Shown here piece by piece: positions 17,427-25,702 of a stretch of DNA of 64,000 nt (position 1 is its first letter; every line of letters begins with the position of its first letter). Where the stretch lies: the NCBI RefSeq assembly GCF_000512915.1, contig NZ_CP007034.1, positions 1-64,000 on the forward strand, in the 5' to 3' direction. This stretch comes from Barnesiella viscericola DSM 18177 (GTDB lineage Bacteria > Bacteroidota > Bacteroidia > Bacteroidales > Barnesiellaceae). Under the pieces are notes generated by a model. It searched no databases. It saw only the letters and a list, made by a program, of their open reading frames with translations, and was not told the origin of the DNA. The translations under genes were made by a program, and so were the position numbers.

Positions 17427-18980
17427 ATGAAAACACTTTACTTATTCGTTGTTTTTGGAGTTGTAGCCAGCCTGTGTGCAACTCAGGCCCAGCAGGTCTA
17501 CTATGTAACACCCGAGGGTGGTGGCGACGGCAGCAGTTGGGCGAGTGCCACCACGTTGGAGCAGGCAATCGGTAGTGCTTCGGGTACAGCCGAGGCCGCT
17601 GACATCATTCTGGTCAAGAAGGGGACTTATACCGCACCGGCCACCGATGGACTTGGGTTCTATTTTCAGACGAAGAAACAGATTGTTATTTATGGGAACT
17701 GCGAGGGAACCGAATCGGAGACCGATCTGCCCGTAATCGATGAGGAGACGCCTATCGAAACCTATTTGGTTGCTCCCGTTGATGAGAATCAGGAACCGGT
17801 ATCGCGGGTGATTACCATATATAAAGGTAGTGTTGCTTTCGAGGGATTCGATATATCGGGTGGAACATCGGCATTCAGTACCAGTCGAGGCCCCAATGAA
17901 GGCGGATCGGTATGGATTTACGGACAGGGCGTTTTACGCAAATGCCATATCCACGGCTCTTCTTCTCAAAAGGGCGGAGGTGTATACCTGTCGACTTTCG
18001 AGGAAGGAAAAGAAGCCGGACTGGAATCTTGCCACGTGTATAATAATAGTTCGACAGGTGACGGAAAGAGCTCGTTGGGCGGTGGTGTCTACATGAAAAA
18101 CAATACATTCGTAAAAGATTGCGTGATAGAAGACAATGTGTCTCCTTACACGGGCGGTGGTATCTATTGCGAGTCTACGGGTGTCGTTTACAACTCGGTT
18201 ATTCGCAATAACCGGGCCGAGAAAAATTCATCTGGTGGAATTTGGATCCATTCTGGCGTAATAGCTAATTGTTTGATAATAGGGAATCAGGCTATGTCTG
18301 TAGGAGCAGGTGTACAACTGGGTTCTGAAGAGGCACAGATTATTAATTCTACAGTAGTCTCCAACCAGTTGAATAATACGTCGGGCAGTGCCATATCGGG
18401 AGGCATTATGGTTGATAACGGCCATGTGAGGAATTGTATCGTGTGGGGAAATACCGTTAATGGAGGAACCGTTGAACGAGATATACGTATTTCCAATATG
18501 AGAACCGGTACTCTGACCAATACCTGTTACAAGGTTGCCTCAATTGTTTCTGCTGATGCTCAGGAGATAGATTGCATACAAGACGATCCTCTCTTTGTCG
18601 ATGCCGAGGGTGGCGATTATCGTCTGGCCGAAGGCAGTCCCTGTATCGATACCGGTAATAACGATTCGTATGCAGTTGTCCCTATGGATACCGATCTGAA
18701 CGGTGAGTCGCGAATTGAAAACAACACGATTGACATGGGGGCTTACGAGTATCACAAAGATATTTCAACCGGAGTTGCAGAGCTTGCGGGCGGGCCCAGG
18801 ATTTATGCCGCGGCAGGTCGCCTGATTGTCGTTGAGGTCGAAGGTAACTTGATGGTATATGATGTGTTGGGAAGGTTACGCCATACCCAGATTGTATCGG
18901 GACAAGCCGAAATCACTTTACCCTCGGGCATATATATTGTTCGTCTGAATAAAGTATGCCGAAAGGTATCCATACGGTAA
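17427..18980 (+). CDS. Exported beta-helix protein 1 with T9SS-like C-terminal domain
   Basis: A 517-residue exported protein. The frame is open from 17367, but the signal peptide begins at the ATG at 17427 (MKTLYLFVVFGVVASLCATQAQ), with another ATG two codons before. The body is a right-handed beta-helix, with repeated short turns such as GGGVYMKN, GGGIYCES and NCLIIGNQ. It then shows GSPCIDTGNN and DMGAYEY, the pattern of choice-of-anchor Q proteins. The last about 70 residues (VYDVLGRLRHTQIVSG, GIYIVRLNK) resemble a T9SS type A sorting domain, so the protein is probably surface-anchored or released. It is the first of four tandem paralogues at 17.4-23.7 kb and the most divergent in its tail. 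The function is not known; beta-helices often bind or cleave polysaccharide. Confidence 0.85.
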   Translation: MKTLYLFVVFGVVASLCATQAQQVYYVTPEGGGDGSSWASATTLEQAIGSASGTAEAADIILVKKGTYTAPATDGLGFYFQTKKQIVIYGNCEGTESETDLPVIDEETPIETYLVAPVDENQEPVSRVITIYKGSVAFEGFDISGGTSAFSTSRGPNEGGSVWIYGQGVLRKCHIHGSSSQKGGGVYLSTFEEGKEAGLESCHVYNNSSTGDGKSSLGGGVYMKNNTFVKDCVIEDNVSPYTGGGIYCESTGVVYNSVIRNNRAEKNSSGGIWIHSGVIANCLIIGNQAMSVGAGVQLGSEEAQIINSTVVSNQLNNTSGSAISGGIMVDNGHVRNCIVWGNTVNGGTVERDIRISNMRTGTLTNTCYKVASIVSADAQEIDCIQDDPLFVDAEGGDYRLAEGSPCIDTGNNDSYAVVPMDTDLNGESRIENNTIDMGAYEYHKDISTGVAELAGGPRIYAAAGRLIVVEVEGNLMVYDVLGRLRHTQIVSGQAEITLPSGIYIVRLNKVCRKVSIR

Positions 18981-19043
18981 AATTTTGTTCATCGATATTT
19001 TTTTGTCTTCATACAAAAAAAATAAAAAAAGAAGGGTATAAAG

Positions 19044-19060
19044 AGACGACAGTGTCGTCT
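19044..19060. promoter_or_regulatory. Perfect 17-bp palindrome ahead of beta-helix gene 2
   Basis: AGACGACA-G-TGTCGTCT is symmetrical about a single base, 36 bases before the ATG of the second paralogue. It could be an operator or a short mRNA hairpin in the leader. There is no U-run to make it a terminator. Confidence 0.35.
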
Positions 19061-19096
19061 TTAATATCAGTATTATTAATCTTAAATTTAAAAGAC

Positions 19097-20593
19097 ATGA
19101 AGAAAATTGCTTTACTCTCGAGTGCATTGTTGTTGTCAGGAGTATTGTCGACAATGAATGCAGATGTGATTTACGTGAAAGAAAACGCTTCGGGCGACGG
19201 TATGTCGTGGAGTAGCCCTGCCAGTTTGGAAGATGCTCTAACTTGGGCAGCCAAAGGTGATGAGATTTTTGTGGCCAAAGGAACCTATACCGGTAGCTTT
19301 TCATTAAAAGTGGCTGCTACGATATATGGGAACTGCGAAGGTACCGAGACATCGGCTCCTACCTATACGACGGCCGAAGGTCTTGAAACGTTCTTGAAAG
19401 GTCCCGGTGACAAACGTGTACTTATTCTGGACGGTGGAGCCTCCATTTATGGTCTTGATATTTCGGGGGGTGACGCTACACTCGAAACCACAGGGGTAGG
19501 CCGTGGTGGCGGTGTTTATGTCAACAGTGGTGGCGGTAGTATCAAATACTGTCGCATTCACGACAATATGGCTGTCGACGGGACCAAAAAGGCTACCGAA
19601 GATAACGGTCGTATTCCTCTGCGTGGTGTAGGCGGTGGTGCCTATGTGTGGAATGGCCGGGTAGAAAATTGTATCATTGAGAACAACGTATCGACCGATG
19701 CTCCTTGGATGATGGAAGGAAACAATGTTTGGTCAATGGGTGTTGGTGGTGGCCTCTGTCTCGAATCATCGGGCGATCCCGAAGCTGCCGTTGTCATGAA
19801 CTGCATTATCCGCAACAACAGTACGACTCCCGAAGACGACGAAAATTCATATCCCTGCCAAGGTGGCGGTATCGCTATCAAGTCGGGTTATCTGGTCAAT
19901 TCGCTGGTCGTAGGTAATCGCATCAACGGATCGAACAACAACCAAAATGTGGGCGGTGGTATCGCTTGTACTCAGAATCAGGCTTATGTAATCAACTGTA
20001 CGGCCTATGACAATCATGTGATGGGCTTGGGTGGCGGTATTGCCTTCCAGTCGCAGAATGCCGACGGCATGAGAGCCGTTGTATCCAACTGCATCGCCTG
20101 GAACAATACCTGTCGCGACGATGATTACGGCGCAGGATTGGATAATATCCGTATGGGTAACTCTCAAACCGATGGTAGTTTGCCAGACCGTGTGACGATC
20201 AATGTAGTTTGTGTCCCCGAGTCGACTGTGGTCAAGGGTGCCATTACCTCGGATCCCAAGTTTGTCGATGCCGCTGCCGGCGATTTCCGTCTGGCCGAAG
20301 GTAGCCCTTGTATCGATGCCGGTGACGATCCTGCCGTAGAAGGCTACGATGTCGATTTGGACGGGAATCCCCGTATCGCAGGAGCCGCAGTTGACCTGGG
20401 TCCGTATGAATATACCGGTGGCAGTGCCATTGACGAGGTAGAGGCTTATGAAGGAGAAGTGGTTCGCACCCAGTATTATACCTTGCAAGGTGTCGAGGTA
20501 ACTTATCCCAGCGTATCGGGCCTTTACATCGTGAAGAAAACCCTTGATACCCGTGAGGTGATTACCGAAAAACAATTCATCACAATAAGATAG
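19097..20593 (+). CDS. Exported beta-helix protein 2
   Basis: A 498-residue paralogue of the preceding protein. The frame opens at 18956, but the credible start is the ATG at 19097, which begins a signal peptide (MKKIALLSSALLLSGVLSTMNA). Beta-helix turns include GGGVYVNSGGG, GGGAYVWNG, GGGLCLESSG and GGGIAIKSG, with interleaved NCIIRNNS motifs. The C-terminal GSPCIDAGDDPA and DLGPYEY are followed by a short tail (QYYTLQGVEV, GLYIVKKT) that resembles C-terminal sorting or anchoring tails of Bacteroidales. It is very similar to paralogue 3 throughout. The unusually long lead-in and a 17-bp palindrome precede it, so it may be separately regulated from paralogue 1. A 19-bp perfect hairpin follows. 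The role is unknown; probably surface-located. Confidence 0.85.
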   Translation: MKKIALLSSALLLSGVLSTMNADVIYVKENASGDGMSWSSPASLEDALTWAAKGDEIFVAKGTYTGSFSLKVAATIYGNCEGTETSAPTYTTAEGLETFLKGPGDKRVLILDGGASIYGLDISGGDATLETTGVGRGGGVYVNSGGGSIKYCRIHDNMAVDGTKKATEDNGRIPLRGVGGGAYVWNGRVENCIIENNVSTDAPWMMEGNNVWSMGVGGGLCLESSGDPEAAVVMNCIIRNNSTTPEDDENSYPCQGGGIAIKSGYLVNSLVVGNRINGSNNNQNVGGGIACTQNQAYVINCTAYDNHVMGLGGGIAFQSQNADGMRAVVSNCIAWNNTCRDDDYGAGLDNIRMGNSQTDGSLPDRVTINVVCVPESTVVKGAITSDPKFVDAAAGDFRLAEGSPCIDAGDDPAVEGYDVDLDGNPRIAGAAVDLGPYEYTGGSAIDEVEAYEGEVVRTQYYTLQGVEVTYPSVSGLYIVKKTLDTREVITEKQFITIR

Positions 20594-20602
20594 TAGAATG
20601 AT

Positions 20603-20647
20603 AATATCCATCTGTGAGAATATAGAACATTCTCACAGATGGATATT
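20603..20647 (+). terminator. 19-bp perfect hairpin between beta-helix genes 2 and 3
   Basis: AATATCCATCTGTGAGAAT (20603-20621) pairs perfectly with 20629-20647 around a 7-base loop. No U-tract follows, so termination is uncertain. It may instead mark a processing or attenuation point between the paralogues. Confidence 0.55.
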
Positions 20648-20674
20648 GCATAAGACCAAAATAAATTTAATAGC

Positions 20675-22186
20675 ATGAAAAAAAAATGTTTACTATCAGG
20701 AACTCTTTTATTCTTGGCCGGAGCATTATCGACAGCGAATGCCGAGGTGATTTATGTAACAGAATCAGGTGCGGGATCGGGCGATGGCTCGACGTGGAGT
20801 AATGCCGCTACCTTGGAAGATGCCTTTTCGTGGGCATCGACCGGTACCGAAATATATATAGCCAAGGGGACCTATACGGGCAGTTTCAAATTGAGAGCCC
20901 AAGCCAAAGTATATGGAAATTGCGAAGGTACCGAAACCGAACCTCCTACGTATACGACCGCCGAGGGACTTGAAACCTTTTTGAAGGGTACCGGCGACAA
21001 TCGGGTGCTTTATCTGGACGGCAAAGCATCGGAACTCTACGGTTTGGATATCTCCGGAGGTGATGCTTCGTTGGAAAAGACCGGTGTAGGTCGTGGAGGT
21101 GGCGTCTATATCAACAACGGTGGTGCCACTTTGAAATATTGCAACATTCACGATAATGTGGGTGTAGATGGTAGCCGGGAGCTCCTCGGTTCCAATGGAA
21201 AACCGCAAAAGGGTGTAGGTGGTGGATTGTATATCCTGAACGGCCGCCTCGAAAACTGTATTATTGAAAACAACATTGCCACGAAGGCCCCTTGGGTAGA
21301 TAGCCAAGTATGGGCTACCGGTATTGGTGGTGGTATCTGTCTCGATGCAACCGAAGGCAATGGGTGTAATCCCGATAAGGCTGTGGTGTTGAATTGTATC
21401 ATTCGCAACAACAGCACGACTCCTGCCGACGATGAAGACTCTTTCGCCAGTCAGGGTGGAGGTATCGCCATCAAGTCGGGGAAACTGGTCAACAGCCTGG
21501 TGATTGGTAATTCGGTAAACGGATCGTTGAATAACCAGTCGATTGGTGGCGGTGTGGCTTGTACCGAAAAAGAGGCCTATGTGATTAACTGTACGGTTGT
21601 GAAGAACCATGCACAAGGCTTGGGCGGAGGCATCAGTTTCCAAACGACCAATGCCGACGGTATGACAGCTTCGGTAGCCAACTGTATCGCTTGGGATAAT
21701 ACCTGTCGTGAAGATGAGTATGGCGAAGGAAATGCCAACATTCGGTTGGGCAATTCTAAAACCGATGGCAAGTTGCCCGAGCGTGTAACGATTGGTGCCG
21801 TGTGCGTGCCCGAGAAGACCGTGAGTGCCGGAGCCATTACGGTAGATCCCCGATTTGTCAATGCTGCGGGTGGCGACTATCGTTTGTCGGAAGGCAGTCC
21901 CTGTATCGATGCCGGTGACGACCCTGCTATCGAAGGATTCGATACCGATTTGGCCGGTAATGCCCGTATCTTCGGATCATCGGTCGATTTGGGCGCTTAT
22001 GAGTCGACCGACGGCAGCGCGATTGACGAGATAGAGGCTTATGAGGGCGAAGTGGTTCGCACCCAATACTATACGTTGCAAGGTGTCGAGGTCGCTTATC
22101 CCAGTGTGTCGGGCGTTTATATAGTTAAGAGAACTCTCGATACCAATCAGGTAATTACCGAAAAGGTGTTTGTTGCGGTTAAATAA
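20675..22186 (+). CDS. Exported beta-helix protein 3
   Basis: A 503-residue protein with a signal peptide (MKKKCLLSGTLLFLAGALSTANA). It shares the whole layout of paralogue 2: a TWSNAATLEDA segment, a YGNCEGTETEPPTYTTAEG block, GGGVYINNGG and GGGLYILNG turns, then GSPCIDAGDDPA, DLGAYES and the QYYTLQGVEV tail. The tails of paralogues 2 and 3 are almost identical, also at DNA level, which indicates recent duplication or gene conversion. It follows the 19-bp hairpin and ends before the terminator at 22207. Probably a surface or secreted glycan-binding or degrading beta-helix; no catalytic residues of a known lyase family could be assigned. Confidence 0.85.
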   Translation: MKKKCLLSGTLLFLAGALSTANAEVIYVTESGAGSGDGSTWSNAATLEDAFSWASTGTEIYIAKGTYTGSFKLRAQAKVYGNCEGTETEPPTYTTAEGLETFLKGTGDNRVLYLDGKASELYGLDISGGDASLEKTGVGRGGGVYINNGGATLKYCNIHDNVGVDGSRELLGSNGKPQKGVGGGLYILNGRLENCIIENNIATKAPWVDSQVWATGIGGGICLDATEGNGCNPDKAVVLNCIIRNNSTTPADDEDSFASQGGGIAIKSGKLVNSLVIGNSVNGSLNNQSIGGGVACTEKEAYVINCTVVKNHAQGLGGGISFQTTNADGMTASVANCIAWDNTCREDEYGEGNANIRLGNSKTDGKLPERVTIGAVCVPEKTVSAGAITVDPRFVNAAGGDYRLSEGSPCIDAGDDPAIEGFDTDLAGNARIFGSSVDLGAYESTDGSAIDEIEAYEGEVVRTQYYTLQGVEVAYPSVSGVYIVKRTLDTNQVITEKVFVAVK

Positions 22187-22206
22187 ATCGTTTGAATTTC
22201 TCTCTA

Positions 22207-22247
22207 TGGGGCTGATAAGGAGAAGTCCTCATTGGCCCCACTTTTTT
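22207..22247 (+). terminator. Intrinsic terminator after beta-helix gene 3
   Basis: TGGGGC (22207-22212) pairs with GCCCCA (22235-22240), extended by a weaker AGGA/TCCT inner pairing, and is followed by CTTTTTTA. Confidence 0.7.
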
Positions 22248-22271
22248 ATTATACCTTTAAATCTTACAATC

Positions 22272-23714
22272 ATGAACACAAAAATATGGGGACTTTTAAT
22301 CCTTTCGGCTCTTTCATTGCAGAGTCTGTATGCAACCCGATATTTCGTAACCCCCGAAGGTAACGATGATAACGACGGGTTGAGTTGGGAAACTCCGGTA
22401 ACCTTGAACGGAATATTGACCGATACCAAACTGGTCGAAGGTGATGAGATTCTGGTAAAGAAAGGAACCTACATGGCGCCCGAAGGAGCCAGTTTTACTT
22501 GTAACCGTGCGGCAGTAAAGGTATATGGCAACTGTGAAGGTACCGAGGTAGATCCTCCCACAAGCTATCAGTTGGACAAGATCGAGACCTATCTGGTAGG
22601 TAGCGGCCGCCGGGTCTTGTATTTCAAGACAGCTTCCTACTTGGTTGGATTCGATATTTCGGGAGGCGATGCCTATAATTCTACGGCCGGTGGTTCGGGC
22701 CGAGGTGGAGGCGTCTATATCGATGACCCCGACGGGGTGATAGAATATTGTATCGTACACGATAACTATGGGTCGAAGTTGGCCCAAATCAAGGGCGTAG
22801 GCGGTGGCGTTTATGCTCTTGGAACCGTTAAGAACTGTATTGTAGAAAATAATATCGCCACGGCAGCCGAGGGTAAGAAACCGGGTGTAGGCGGTGGCGT
22901 TTGTCTGGAAGGTGGTTATCTGATCAACACCATCGTTCGGAATAACAGTTGTGTTGATGAAAATGTCAACAATACCTCTGCGGGAGGAAACGTCGGCGGA
23001 GGTGTCTCTATTAAAACGGGCTATGTAGTGAATTGCCTGATTGAAGGAAATGTGATAGGCGGTACCCCCAACAATGCCAACTATGGCGGCGGTATAGATT
23101 GCAGCCTGGTGAGTGAACCGTCCGAGCCGGGTATCGTGGCTCACATCATCAACTGTACCATTGTAGGCAATGATGCCACGAGTGGCCGTGGCGGGGGTAT
23201 AGGTTTTGGAAACAAAGGCAGTTCGGAGGTCGTGAATTGTATTGTCGTTGACAATGTGGCTCGTCCCGAAGCCACCCCCGATGGCTCTAATATTTTCATG
23301 GGAGCCGAGTCGACAACCGAGGTCTCGTATACGCTGTGGCCCGAGGCCGAATCGGGAACGGGAAATATCAGCGAGGCACCTCTGTTTGTCGAGGGTTCCT
23401 ATACGCTTCAATCTTCGAGTCCAGCCGTCAATGCCGGGAATAACGAGGCTATTGCCGGATATGAGAAAGACCTGGCCGGTAAAGTTCGCATCTTCGACGA
23501 GGTGGTAGACCTGGGGGCCTATGAGTTTGACGGGATTGCCAGTGCTGTTGATGAGGCAGTTGCCGATGCCGATGATCCCATAGTTGAAGTTCAGTATTTC
23601 ACCTTGTCGGGCGCACGTGTAGAAGAGCCGCAGGTGACCGGCATCTATTTGGTAAAAAAAATACATGCTTCTCGAAATTATACGGTAGAAAAGATGATAT
23701 TTGTATATAAATAG
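22272..23714 (+). CDS. Exported beta-helix protein 4
   Basis: A 480-residue fourth paralogue. The frame is open from 22170, but the signal peptide begins at the ATG at 22272 (MNTKIWGLLILSALSLQSLYA). It keeps the family blocks: RYFVTPEGNDDNDGLSWETP, VYGNCEGTEVDPP, GFDISGGDAYN, repeated GGGVYxxx and NCIVENN turns, a shortened SPAVNAGNNEAI variant of the Q-domain motif, DLGAYEF, and the QYFTLSGARV / GIYLVKK tail. It is more diverged than paralogues 2 and 3 and is preceded by its own terminator-bounded leader. It is the last of the cluster before the ECF sigma gene. The function is unknown; a surface location is inferred from the tail. Confidence 0.84.
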   Translation: MNTKIWGLLILSALSLQSLYATRYFVTPEGNDDNDGLSWETPVTLNGILTDTKLVEGDEILVKKGTYMAPEGASFTCNRAAVKVYGNCEGTEVDPPTSYQLDKIETYLVGSGRRVLYFKTASYLVGFDISGGDAYNSTAGGSGRGGGVYIDDPDGVIEYCIVHDNYGSKLAQIKGVGGGVYALGTVKNCIVENNIATAAEGKKPGVGGGVCLEGGYLINTIVRNNSCVDENVNNTSAGGNVGGGVSIKTGYVVNCLIEGNVIGGTPNNANYGGGIDCSLVSEPSEPGIVAHIINCTIVGNDATSGRGGGIGFGNKGSSEVVNCIVVDNVARPEATPDGSNIFMGAESTTEVSYTLWPEAESGTGNISEAPLFVEGSYTLQSSSPAVNAGNNEAIAGYEKDLAGKVRIFDEVVDLGAYEFDGIASAVDEAVADADDPIVEVQYFTLSGARVEEPQVTGIYLVKKIHASRNYTVEKMIFVYK

Positions 23715-23732
23715 TTTTCATGGAAAAATGGG

Positions 23733-23770
23733 GAGACTGCGCGGCATTCGGGCCGGGCAGTCTCTTTTAT
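23733..23770 (+). terminator. Terminator before the ECF sigma gene
   Basis: AGACTGC (23734-23740) pairs with GCAGTCT (23757-23763), with a GC-rich inner part, followed by CTTTT. It separates the beta-helix cluster from the sigma/anti-sigma locus. Confidence 0.75.
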
Positions 23771-23825
23771 GAACGATAGCTTATTTATGTGTTAGACCTT
23801 AATTCAGCCCAAAAACAGCAAGACA

Positions 23826-24380
23826 ATGGACGAAGTCGTTTTTCAAAGGTTTGTTGAGGGAGATGATGCGGCATTTACTTTCATCTATAACAAGTATGTC
23901 GATCTCCTTCTGCAATATGGTAGGAGTTTAGGATTTGAGAAAGAGGTTTTGAAAGATGCCATTCAAGATGTTTTCGTGAAACTCTATCTCAATCGTAAAA
24001 ACCTGAGCGAAGTAAGAAACTTGAAATTTTATTTGTTCAGGTCTTTGAAGAATAATCTGTTGGATATGTTGAAAGCATCGGTAGATACTTGCAACATAGA
24101 CGATTATCAGTGCAAGTTTTCAATCAAGTGGAATGTTCTGAACGATCTGATTGCCGAGGAGGACAAGAAGGAGATTGAGGGAAAACTGAACAAGTTGCTC
24201 AACTCGCTTACCGGCAGGCAACGAGAAATCGTATACCTGCGATTTATACACGAACTGGACTATGAAGAGATAGCTGCGCTGATGAATATGACTATACAGT
24301 CATCGCGTAAAGCTGTTTCGAGAGCTATTGTGAAGATGCGTAAACTGAAAGTTGCCTTTCTTTTTGCGATTATGGGGTAA
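23826..24380 (+). CDS. ECF-type RNA polymerase sigma factor
   Basis: A 184-residue sigma-70 family ECF factor. Region 2 lies at about residues 20-95 (DAIQDVFVKLYLN in region 2.2, RNLKFYLFRSLKNNLLDMLK in region 2.3-2.4). Region 4 lies at about 125-175 (SLTGRQREIVYLRFIHELDYEEIAALMNM, then SSRKAVSRAIVKMRKL). It should direct polymerase to the SusCD operon and be held inactive by the FecR-like protein encoded 87 bases downstream. This arrangement (sigma, FecR, STN-SusC) is the trans-envelope signalling type that Bacteroidales use for host-glycan loci. The gene is isolated from the beta-helix genes by a terminator. Confidence 0.93.
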   Translation: MDEVVFQRFVEGDDAAFTFIYNKYVDLLLQYGRSLGFEKEVLKDAIQDVFVKLYLNRKNLSEVRNLKFYLFRSLKNNLLDMLKASVDTCNIDDYQCKFSIKWNVLNDLIAEEDKKEIEGKLNKLLNSLTGRQREIVYLRFIHELDYEEIAALMNMTIQSSRKAVSRAIVKMRKLKVAFLFAIMG

Positions 24381-24467
24381 ATAATAGAGAAAAACAGGGG
24401 ATAAAAACCCGGTTTTGTCGTCTATATAGTGTATTTGTGATTTAAGAAAAATAAATAAGCGATAAAG

Positions 24468-25691
24468 ATGAAAACGAGAGCAGAATATACGGTCATAGAT
24501 TTCCTTAAAGACGATTCGTTTTTGAGGAGCGTTTTGCTTTTGACCGACGAAGATGTCGCTTTTTGGAAGAACTATATTTTGGAGAATCCGGAGAAAGAGC
24601 AGGAGATGGAAGCTGCCAGGCAACTGTTATTGTCTATGTCTTTTGATAAGGAGGTCTACTCCGAGCAGGAGAAACTGGAACTCTTGGATCAGATAAATAA
24701 TGAAATCAAGGCTGTCAGGAAACGTAAAATCTATGTGGGATTCGGAAAGATTCTCGCTGCGGCATGTGTGGTAGCGCTGGTATCGATAGGTATTGTCATT
24801 CACTTTAAGCCAGCAACACCTGCTTCTTCGAATCTGGTTGCCGATGAGACAAGTTCGCTTGCCTTGGAAAAGGAAACCCGCCTTGTTTTGGCCGGTGAGA
24901 AGACAATAGCCATAGAAGAGGGGGGAGATATACTTTATGAAAATGGCGAAATGACTATCTCGTCAATGAGCCAGCAGGACAAGCGATATGCCGTTGATAC
25001 GGAGAGTGAAGAAGTACAGTATAACGAGTTGATTGTGCCCAAAGGACGCCGGGCTTCGCATTTGATTCTCGACGATGGCTCGAAGGTTTGGGTCAATTCG
25101 GGCTCGAAATTCCGTTTCCCTGCCACGTTTGCCCAGGATAAGAGAGAGGTCTATGTCGAGGGCGAAATCTACATCGAGGTGGCCAAGGACCCCAAACGAC
25201 CCTTCTTTGTGAAGACCTCCGAGATGCAGGTCAGGGCTTTGGGTACCCGGTTTAATGTGACGGCTTATCGCGATGATTTGTCGCAAATGGTGGTCCTGGT
25301 TGAGGGTTTGGTCGAGGTACAATCCAATGACGAAACCAAAAAGAAAATTTTGCAACCCGACCACATGCTGACTTTGGCCGGCAACTCCATGGATATAAAG
25401 GTAGCCAATACTTACGATTTCATCAGCTGGAAAGATGGGCTGCTTCAATTCCGCAGCCAGCCTCTGTCGATGATTTTGGCTAAGATTTCGAGACATTACG
25501 ACCTGTATATCGATTGTGAACAAGATATTAAAGACCTGAAATGCAGTGGAAAACTGGTCTTGTTTGACGACCCCAAAGATGTGTTGGAGACAATCGCCCG
25601 CACTATCTCCCTGGAAAAGCCCGATTCCAAGACCGTGCCGATGGCCTATGAAATGAATGGCAATACCATATTGCTGAAAAAGAAAAGCTGA
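24468..25691 (+). CDS. FecR-family anti-sigma factor
   Basis: A 407-residue inner-membrane anti-sigma regulator. A cytoplasmic N-terminal part (about 1-94) that should bind the ECF sigma factor is followed by one transmembrane helix at about residues 95-115 (ILAAACVVALVSIGIVIHF). The large periplasmic FecR domain has the typical NELIVPKGRRASHLILDDGSK, VWVNSGSKFRFPATF and GLVEV motifs, then a DUF4974-like C-terminal segment (LSMILAKISRHYDLYI). It is expected to sense the STN domain of the SusC encoded only 11 bases downstream and so to release the sigma factor when the glycan is transported. Confidence 0.92.
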   Translation: MKTRAEYTVIDFLKDDSFLRSVLLLTDEDVAFWKNYILENPEKEQEMEAARQLLLSMSFDKEVYSEQEKLELLDQINNEIKAVRKRKIYVGFGKILAAACVVALVSIGIVIHFKPATPASSNLVADETSSLALEKETRLVLAGEKTIAIEEGGDILYENGEMTISSMSQQDKRYAVDTESEEVQYNELIVPKGRRASHLILDDGSKVWVNSGSKFRFPATFAQDKREVYVEGEIYIEVAKDPKRPFFVKTSEMQVRALGTRFNVTAYRDDLSQMVVLVEGLVEVQSNDETKKKILQPDHMLTLAGNSMDIKVANTYDFISWKDGLLQFRSQPLSMILAKISRHYDLYIDCEQDIKDLKCSGKLVLFDDPKDVLETIARTISLEKPDSKTVPMAYEMNGNTILLKKKS

Positions 25692-25702
25692 TTGTAAAAG
25701 AG

